This document shows, in pieces, positions 1-8,108 of a stretch of 11,050 nucleotides of DNA (positions are counted from its first letter, which is position 1; every line of letters begins with the position of its first letter). This stretch comes from Baffinella frigidus (Eukaryota; Cryptophyceae; Cryptomonadales; Baffinellaceae). The notes beneath the pieces are model-generated. The model was not told the origin of the DNA. It was given only the letters and a program-made list of their open reading frames with translations, and made no database searches. The translations under genes were made by a program, and so were the position numbers. The stretch is taken from the NCBI GenBank assembly GCA_026770585.1, contig MU646426.1, positions 328,860 to 339,909 on the forward strand, in the 5' to 3' direction.

Positions 1-125
1 GAGCGAGCGAGCGAAAGAGAGAGCGAGAGAGATAGAGAGAGAGAGAGCGAGCGAGCGAAAGAGAGAGCGAGAGAGATAGAGAGAGAGAGAGCGAGAGAGA
101 GATAGACAGAGAGAGAGAGTGAGAG
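1..125. repeat. GA/GC-type microsatellite
   Basis: A purine tract of GAGA, GAGC and GATA units; in the transcript it is a CT-rich run at the start of the intron after the last exon seen. Larger blocks (GAGCGAGCGAAAGAGAGAGC) repeat, so it also has a longer period of about 50 bp. Confidence 0.95.
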
Positions 126-141
126 GGACCGGCGGGTGTAC

Positions 142-249
142 CTCGACAGCGGTGCTTTTCCGATGCACAACCACCTCCTGCTCCTCATCGAGCGACATGC
201 CCTGCACGCGCGGCATTCCTCCCTCGTCGAACGCGTCCTCCCCCTCCCC
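142..249 (-). CDS. UPF2: UPF2 window exon 11: entry to UPF1-binding region
   Basis: Thirty-six codons in phase 0 read [16 protein letters not shown], then [20 protein letters not shown]. The acidic start and the [11 protein letters not shown] end resemble the plant UPF2 stretch FRVRQKVVTVDLEE that precedes the UPF1-binding helices, which should follow beyond the left edge. Acceptor TGACAG before GGGGAG; donor GTCGAG before GTACAC. A perfect 28-bp AT-rich palindrome lies 20 bases upstream of the acceptor. Confidence 0.82.
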
Positions 250-1455
250 CTGTCAGAAATCAGAATTCAAATTTAGATAAATATTTATCTAAATTTATAA
301 ATATTTATCTAAATTTATTGAGCCTCGTCGAGGCTCCCTCCTTTGGAAAGTGTTTCCTGGCACGAATGGACCATTATTGCGCATGGAAACGGCTCCAATT
401 GCATCCCACCCTCGTTGAACGCGTCCCCCCCCCCTCCCTGCGTTTAGAGTTCAGGGTTCAGGGTTTAGTGCATGGCGTCACGTTTTGTAAAGCAGCTGAT
501 GCCAGAAGGCACGCGTCCCCCCCCTCCCCCTGTCACGCCAGGCCAAAAAATAGATTTCGCTGGATTTCAACGAAAGTTACTTCACATTTCCTTAATATTA
601 CTAGTAAAGATCGTTCTGTGTAGTCAATTTCATTGCCATTTTTTTTGAATTAAACCAGTTTCTCTATGGAATGGCACGCGCGGCATCCCTTCTTCGTCGA
701 AAGCGTCCTCCCCCCCCCCCTGCGTTTAGGGTTTAAGGTTTACTTGCATGGCGTCACGTTTTGTAAAGCAGCTGATGCCAGAAGGAACGCGCCCTCCCCT
801 CCCCCCTGTCACGCCAGGTCAGAAATCAGAATTTAAGGTTGAGGCTCTCTCCTTCGAAAAGTGTTTCCTGGCACGAATCAACCGTTCTTGCGCATGGAAA
901 TGGCTCCAATGGCACGCGAGGCATCGCTCCCTCGTCGAACGCGTTCTCCCCCCCCCCTCTGCGTTGAGGAATGATTTAGGGTTCAGGGTTTAGGGTTCAG
1001 GGTTCAGGGTTCAGGGTTTAGGGTTTAGGGTTCAGGGTTTAGGGTTTAGGGTTTAGGGTTCAGGGTTCAGGGTTCAGGGTTTAGGGTCTAGGGTCTAGGG
1101 TTTAGGGTGTAGAGTTTAGGGTCTAGGGTTTAGGGTTTAGGGTTTAGGGTTTAGGGTTTAGGGTTTACTGCGTGACGTCACGTTTTGTAAAGCAGCTGAT
1201 GCCAGCAGGAACAGTTACTGTGAAGCCTCGTGTTCTCGCTGGAATCAGTTCAGGTTTCAGGCTTCGGGGTCAGGTTTTCCGCACCTCTGCTTTCTCAACC
1301 CCCGCAAGGGGGTTGGTATATATGTACCTATATACGGTATATATGTGTTCTCATCATCGCTGCCCCCCCGCTTCTCCGGCCCCTTGCCCCGCTCCTCCTC
1401 TCCATCTATCTCTCTCTCTTTTTCTCTCCTGTGTCTCTCTTTGTCTCTCTCTCGC

Positions 1456-1502
<47 letters not shown>

Positions 1503-1713
1503 GAATCTCCCCCTCCGCCCCTCTCCATCTCTTTCACTCTCGCCTCCTCTCTCTCCCCACCCCCGCAGGCTTTCGGGCTTCGGGTTTCCGCACCTCCGCT
1601 TTCTCAACCCCCGCGAGGGCCTTCTCATCATCGCTGTCGCCGCGCTTCTCCGTCCCCTTGCCCCGCTCTTCCTCCCCGTCACACACACACACTCACACAC
1701 TCTCTCTCTCCTG

Positions 1714-1769
<56 letters not shown>

Positions 1770-4700
1770 CCTCTCTCTGTCTCTCTCCCTCCCTACCCCT
1801 CTCCCTCTCATTCTCTCTCTCCCCACCCCCGAAGGGTTTCGGGTTTCGGGTTCACGTACCTCGACTTTCTCCACCCCCGCGAGGGCCTTCTCATCATCGC
1901 TGTCCCCCCGCTTCTCCGTCCCCTTGCCCCGCTCCTCCTCCCCGTCACTCTCATCATCCCCCTCCCCTTCCGGCCCACCTGTGGAAAAACAGCATGTTAC
2001 GACCCTGTTTACAGACAGGTTATGATCTCGAGCCCGTAAAACCCCGCTCTTCCTCCCCGTCGCTCTCATCACCCCCCTCCCCTTCGGGTCCACCTACGCA
2101 GGCAGAGCGTTTAGCGTTTACGGTTGAGCGTGCACGGTTCAGGGTACCACATCAGGTCACACGACCCTGCTCTCAGACATCAGGTTACGACCCTGTTCTC
2201 AGACAGGTTACGACCCCGCTCCCACAAATCCTGCGGGCGCTGCCCCCCCCCCCCGCTTATCCGTCCGCTTGCCCCGCTCCTCCTCCCCATCACTCTCATC
2301 ATCCCCCTCCCCTTACGGCCCACCTTTTTTTTTCTTCGGAAAAACAGCAGGTTATGACCCTGTTTGCAGACAGGTTATGATCTCGGGCCCGTAGAACCCG
2401 ACATTTGAAGTAAGGCCACAGTAAAGAAGAGCATGAAGAAGATGAAAAAAAGACCAAACATTTAAAGTAAGACCACAGTTAAGAAGAGCATGAAGAAGAT
2501 GAAAAAAAGACCAAACATTTAAAGTAAGACCACAGTTAAGAAGAGCATGAAGAAGATGAAAAAAAGACCACAGTAAAGAGAAGCATGCAGAAGATGAAAA
2601 AGAAGGAGCAGGAGAAGGAAATAGACCGGGGGAGCCGCGGAGGGAAACCCCTGGAAAGTTCGGTAGTTTCCCTACGGATTTAGGTAGGACCTACCTACCG
2701 CAGCGGTAGGTAGGCCGCGGGGGCTCGCGGCCGCGCTTTCATAGGCTAACGGCCTGAAAATGGGGTAGTTAGGCATACGGTATTGCCTAGGACCTCCTAC
2801 CGTATGCCGAGGGATCCTAGGACCAAAACGTCTCACGGCCGCGCGCCCCCGCGTTAGGTCCACTCATGTTCAGGCTCATGCGCAATAAACAAGACGACGA
2901 CGACGACGAAGAAGAAGAAGCACACGAAGAAGAAGAAAAACAGGATTGCCAGGGAACCGAGGGGGCCACGGACGACGGCGAGGGCGGCGTTTGGATCACT
3001 CATTTCCAGGCTCGTGCGTAATAAACAAGGAGGATGAGGAGGAGGAGGAGGAGGAGGAGCAGGAGGAGGGTACCGAGGGGGCCGCGAACGACGGCGAGGG
3101 CCGCGAGGCCGCACGCGCGGGTCGCCTTGGACTGCCCCTCAATGCAAAATTACGACCCTGTCAAAGATCGTGTCCCTGATACCCACACTGAGCCAGTGTG
3201 TCGTTGTTTTTCCTGGTGCTGAATTTAGAATGGACGTGTGGGAGGTAGGCTCTCAGCGGTCGCGCGGGAAGGGCGTTGGAGGGTACCGATGGGGCCGCGG
3301 ACGACGGCAAGGGCCGCGCGCCCCCGCACACATTTCCAGGACAAGCAAAAAAAGAACGACGGAGGAGGGTACCGAGGGGGCCGCGGACGACAGCGAGGGC
3401 GGCGAGGCCGCGGGCGCGCGTGGCCTTGGACTGCCCCTCCAGCTTGATCAGCAGGTTGTCCGCCTCCTGTAAGTACGCATTGCACACAGGTTATGAGGCC
3501 CACCGTCGGTTTCCCGAGACACATCAGTGAACAGCGACGGCTGGCCACTCGAGGATGACCGTGGCCTTTGTTTAAATGACGGGGTTTCCACTCGCGTCCG
3601 GGTTTGTACGGGGCTGGTCTCGTTCCCACACAAATATCGGGCGGCAACGTGCCCAATTCCCCTGCAAAACCTGTAAAGAGGTTTCATGTTGCCACTTTTA
3701 GATTTTGTAAAGAAAAGAAAATCTACAAGTGGCAACATCTGCAAGTGGCAACAAAACAATCTACAAGTTCCTAGGGGAACCCCTGGAAAGTTCGGTAGTT
3801 TCCCTACAGATTTAGGTAGGAACTACCTACCGTAGGCCGTAGGGCTCCTAGGACCAAAATGTCCTAGGATTTTGGCCTGCGGTAGGAGGTCCTAGGCAAT
3901 GCCGTAGGAGAAACTACCGAACTTTCCAGGAGTTTTACGACTAAAGTGGCAACAGGCCACAGTCAGCCTCGAGAGGGGAGCGGTGCCACACGAGGCTGTC
4001 CATGCGAACATAATAAAATTCGATTATAGCGTTTTGTGGGGAGAATTGGTCACGTAGCGCCCGCTTTTCCGGCGCCACGTGACCAAACATATGAAAAGTA
4101 CTCCACAAACGCATGCAATCGACATTTACTCTGTTCGCATGGATAGCCTCGTGAGGTGCGGGGCAGCCTCACCGTGCACACCGCATACTCTCAATTCCGG
4201 AAACGATAAAAAATATCACTTTTCTGGCAACGAAAATTACTACACAGATGCTTCACTATTACTAGTAAGACCCAACTACAGGCTCTTCATACCCTCTCCT
4301 ACTTGAGGGCAGCGAGGTGACCTCGCCGGACTCGGCGCGCTTCCAGTCGGGTCGGAGTTCCTCGAACGTATCTGCGATCGAAAACTCCACGTCCATCGGG
4401 ACCCTCTCCTGCCGGCCGCGCCAGGTCAAGAGCGGGAACTCCAGAACGCGACGTTTCGTTTCGTGGTACTGAATGAGTGTGCCTTCCCGGACTTTACCAC
4501 AGCGGGACCCAACTTTTACCGGTTTTGCATGCCACGCCAGGTCGTTAGTGGTTCCTCGAACGTGTCTGCGATCCAGAACTCCACGTCCGTCGGCACCCTC
4601 TCCTTCCGCACGCGCCCGAGGGAACTATTAAAACATATTTTGCGGAAACGATTGAAAAAAAACTGGTTCGGGGTTCAGGGTTCAGGGTGCAGGTTCCGGG

Positions 4701-7700
4701 TTCAGGGCTCAGGGTTCCGGGTTCCAGATTCAGGGTTCAGGGTTTAGGAGTTGTGGTTTAGGGTTTAGGGCTTGGAGACCTTGCCCATGACATAGCGCAG
4801 CAAGTGGGCGAGGAACAGATCGAGACGCCTAATATACGTATATCAACTGGCATGTACGTATATTGCAAATATACGGTGTTATCACATACGTATACTAGGG
4901 CTTAGGATCTATAGTAGGGCTTCGGGAGTGGGGAGTAGGGAGTAGGTTTCTTGCCCATGCCGTAGCACAGCAAGTGAGCGATGAAGAGATCCAGGCGCCT
5001 CATACACATATATTAACTGGCATGCAATTGACAATATACGATTTTATCATAAACGTATACCAGGGCTTATGATGATAGTAGGGCTTAGGGAGTAGGAAGT
5101 AGGGAGTAGGTACCTTGCCCATGACGTAACGCTGGAAGTGGGCGAGAAAGAGATCGAGGCGCCTCCTTAGCGCCCCGTGGTCGAAATGCTGCGCGCGAGC
5201 GGCGCCAGTCAATATACGTATATGCCGAGTCAATATACATACATGTCAGTCAATATACTATACATGTCAGTGAATATATGCATATGTCAGTCAATATACG
5301 TATATTGACTGGTCACGCTGGAAGTGGGCGAGGAAGAGGTCGAGGCGCCTGCGCAGCGCCCCGTGGTCGAAATGATGCGCGCGAGAGACAGTCAATGTAC
5401 GTTTCATATATGTCAGTCAATACACGTTTCGTATCTGTCATTCAATATACGTATATTGACTGTCCGGCACCAGGAGAAATACGCGTGAGTAAAACGTGCG
5501 CTGAGCTCTGCCGGTGCCGCGCGAGAGAGGCGTCACGAGAAAAACTGCGCCGCAGCGCATCCCATCGCAGTCAACAGACGCCGCCGCAGGGTGTGGGCAA
5601 TCAGATAGCCTGTTCGTCGAGGAACGCAGCCATCATCCGCACAGTGGGCTCTGCCTGTGTGTCTAACCCTCACCCGCGTGTGTCTAACACTCGCGCACGT
5701 GTGTCTAACCCTCAACCGGGTGTGTCTAACACTCGTGCGAGTGTGTCTGACACCTGGCCGCAGGTGTCGAGGAGGGTGCAGACGACGCGGATCCGAAAGC
5801 AGTCCTGAGGCGGGTCATAATTCAGAGAGCCGTTTCAGTAAAACCACTTTCTAAGCCGTTTCAGTAAAGTCACTTTCTCTCAGAAAGCCGTTTCAGTAAA
5901 GTCACTTTCTTTGGTGGACGGGCCCGCCTCAGAGTATGAACCTCGAAGTGAGCACCCCTTCAAGATACGTCCCCCTTCAATGTTAGCTTTCTGCACTATG
6001 TCTACAGCATGCATCAGATCCTTGATAAGTTCTGATTGTAAACATTACACGAGGCGGGTCGGGAAGATAAGCCCCCCTTCCAACGTTGGCGTTCGGCATG
6101 AAGCCCTCGTATCTGTCCCGAGGCGGGCCTATCTTACCTGAGGCTTTACAACCCACTTTTAAACAACGATTGTAAACTTGTGTACCAGAGTCGCGTCCAA
6201 ATAAGTCCTCCTCCAACGTAGGCTCTCGGCGCAAATCGGTGGTGTCAGTCTTCAAATCGGCGGTGTCAGTCTTCAAATTGATTGTCCCGAGGCGGGCCTA
6301 TCGTACCTGAGGCGGGTCCGGAAGCGGGCCCGTGCGCTCGGTCCCGGCCGAGAGGAGCGTGTAGAGTGTGTCGAACACCACGTGCGCGTCCACCACTAAA
6401 TCGTTGTACAGCTCGCCTGCGTACAGCATCCCGGATTAAAAACTGTCTTTAGGACGTGACCGAACGCGACCGGCCACTTTTGACGAGTGCGTGTTAAGTT
6501 GCCGAGTGTGTGTTAAGTTGCTGCCTGCACGTGCGACATGGAAGACGGGTCGGGCTTCCGGGAAAGAAGCAGTCGCACAGCTGATCGGTCCTTGCCCAAC
6601 AGCCTTTCCGACTAACTAGCTCTGTCCCACTTCGATTTCGTCTCCTCATCAATTGGCCCCCGCCGAATTTTGTCAGGTGATTTTTGACCCCCCCCCATGA
6701 AATTTACCTGAGAAATTTTGATGGGGGGGCGATTTGATGAGGAGACGAAATCGAAGTGGGACAGAGCTAGACCAACTCTCCTGCGGCGAAGCAAAGCACA
6801 GCGAGATGTGATGGTGGCTGCCCGGCGAGCGTTGCCCTACAAACATCTTGCAGGCCACACGGTGGACTACCAGGGTTGCATTTTAAAAGCACCATCGTCA
6901 AATGTCACGTATTTTAACCCTTTTCAAAAAACAAACTGAGTCACGTTACACCCACTAATAAAAACCCACAGCCCCCCCTGTCCCGAAATCGGTAACAAAC
7001 GGCTCCAATTCCAACAACAGACGAAATTCAAACTGACCTCAAATTATCGTTTAAAATGCTTTAATTTTTTGTTAGTACCAACAGCTACCCTTCAAACCCA
7101 AATTCGTTTTAAAAAGAATAGATAGACAGGGTGGGCAACAGATTTGCAGTAGCAGATTCTGAGTGCTGTGAAACATCCGTGTGATGGCCGCCCACCACCG
7201 GGGGACATCCGACTGACAATAGTGGAACAAGACGAAGACGCGAAGACGACGACTGAGCCCCAGGTCACACGGATGTTTCACAGCCCTCAGAATCTGGGTG
7301 TAACGTGACTCAGTTTATTTCATCAGGCGACAGCGAAGTGATGTCTTGCGTGGTGGACGGGGCGTACCCAGAAGCTTCATGAGAGAGAGGAGGCGCTGCT
7401 GCTTTGTAAACCCCGCGAAATGCAGCAGGTACCGAATCTGCCCCCCCACATTGTCTTCAGGCGAATTCCCACTTGTTAACTTTAGGCACCTTCCCACGTG
7501 TTAACTTTAGGCACAGTGAAGCTGCTGCTTTGTAAACCCCGCGAAAGGGAGCAGGTACCGGATCTGGGTTGAGGGTTTGGGGTTTAGCTCCCCCCCCCCG
7601 CCCCCCCCCCCATCATGGTCAACACGAGAGTCAGGGCGGGAGAGTTGGAGAGAGAGAGCGAGATACATTCGACTGGTGGCAGAAAAAGTGACTAGGGCAG

Positions 7701-8069
7701 CGAGGGAATGACACCTGCCTCAGGACTGACAGGCCCGCCTCGGGACAAACAAGCCCGCCTCGGGACTGACAGGCCCGCCTCGGGAACGCACCTCGGAGAG
7801 TAAGTCGTCGAGAGAGAGTAGCGGAACTTGCGTAGGGTGGCTGTTAGGCCGTCGAATCGAGATCAGTAGAGCAACTCTCTTTCTCTCTCTGTCTCTCTCT
7901 GTCTCTCTCTCTCTCTCTCTGTCTTTGTCTGTCTCTGTCTCTGTCTGTCGCTGTCTCTGTCTGTCTCTGTCTCACTCTCTCTCACATACCTCGGAGAGCA
8001 AGTCGTCAGCGAGGTGCACGGCGAGAGAGTCGTGGAACTTGCGGAGCGTTGCTGTTAGCGTCGCTGATA

Positions 8070-8108
<39 letters not shown>

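Larger units (their letters stand above)
250..1859 (-). other. UPF2: UPF2 intron between window exons 10 and 11
   Basis: The 1610-bp intron (GTACGT...ACAG) holds two families of duplicates. Near exon 10 are two donor-side copies of that exon separated by CT and CTGT microsatellites. Near exon 11 are three acceptor-side copies of exon 11 inside a repeat of about 275-420 bp (its core GTCACGTTTTGTAAAGCAGC recurs near 479, 754 and 1178) plus a telomere-like array. No further coding exon was recognised. Confidence 0.8.
1979..3372 (-). other. UPF2: UPF2 intron between window exons 9 and 10
   Basis: The 1394-bp intron (GTACCC...ACAG) holds three donor-side copies of exon 9 next to that exon, a foldback element, a 57-bp minisatellite, purine triplet tracts on the plus strand and two acceptor-side copies of exon 10. 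The upstream flank of exon 10 (GTTATGATCTCG...CCCGTA, near 2020-2038) recurs with its copy at 2366-2392, so exon edge and intron flank moved together. Confidence 0.78.
3467..4321 (-). other. UPF2: UPF2 intron between window exons 8 and 9
   Basis: The 855-bp intron (GTCACC...TACAG) contains a hairpin near 3686-3738, a family 1 foldback element, a family 2 element and a piece of the family 3 repeat. The stretch 3480-3680 shows nothing recognisable. A missed small exon cannot be excluded because the linker is poorly conserved here. Confidence 0.7.
4409..5113 (-). other. UPF2: UPF2 intron between window exons 7 and 8
   Basis: The 705-bp intron (GTACCT...GGCAG) holds two donor-side copies of exon 7, a telomere-like array and one acceptor-side copy of exon 8. 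Each exon 7 copy is followed by AT-rich TATACGTATA sequence and a GGGAGTAGG-type stretch, so exon end plus intron start form a tandem repeat of about 160-170 bp. Confidence 0.85.
5189..5753 (-). other. UPF2: UPF2 intron between window exons 6 and 7
   Basis: The 565-bp intron (GTGTCA...CGCAG) starts with a 21-bp array, contains about 150 bp with nothing recognisable (5470-5650), and ends with one acceptor-side copy of exon 7 flanked on both sides by GTCAATATACGTATAT repeats. Confidence 0.85.
6417..7367 (-). other. UPF2: UPF2 intron between window exons 4 and 5
   Basis: The 951-bp intron (GTACGC...CGCAG) contains two long foldback elements (6616-6770 and 6933-7316). The rest (6430-6610, 6775-6930) shows nothing recognisable. 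It holds no partial exon copies. Confidence 0.82.

Noticed and set aside
470-545. Possible extra exon around GTCACGTTTTGTAAAGCAGC (also near 754 and 1178)
   Set aside because: One minus-strand frame reads [13 protein letters not shown], loosely like a late UPF2 motif, but it would fall before exon 11 in the wrong family order and is part of a repeated intron unit.
974-1166. Possible chromosome end (TTTAGGG array)
   Set aside because: The array is internal, degenerate and inside an intron, with UPF2 exons on both sides.
1230-2039. Long open frames on both strands (269-278 codons)
   Set aside because: They run through CT/CTGT microsatellites and three repeated exon copies; tetranucleotide repeats stay open in several frames. 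Only the 1978-1860 part has a supported frame.
2946-3472. Acidic plus-strand open frames (poly-Glu and [14 protein letters not shown]) with a GTAAGT at 3469
   Set aside because: No partner exons or homology on the plus strand, and the sequence is antisense to exon 9 and its copies. The Glu tract is a GAG triplet repeat.
3989-4153. Transposase or other coding content in the foldback elements
   Set aside because: None of the elements holds a frame beyond chance length; they look non-autonomous.
5659-5753. CRISPR-like short repeat array
   Set aside because: Head-to-tail 21-bp units without spacers in a spliced eukaryotic gene.
5278-5808. 176-codon plus-strand open frame
   Set aside because: It covers a 21-bp repeat, TATACGTATA repeats and the antisense of exon 6 and an exon 7 copy; no recognisable protein.
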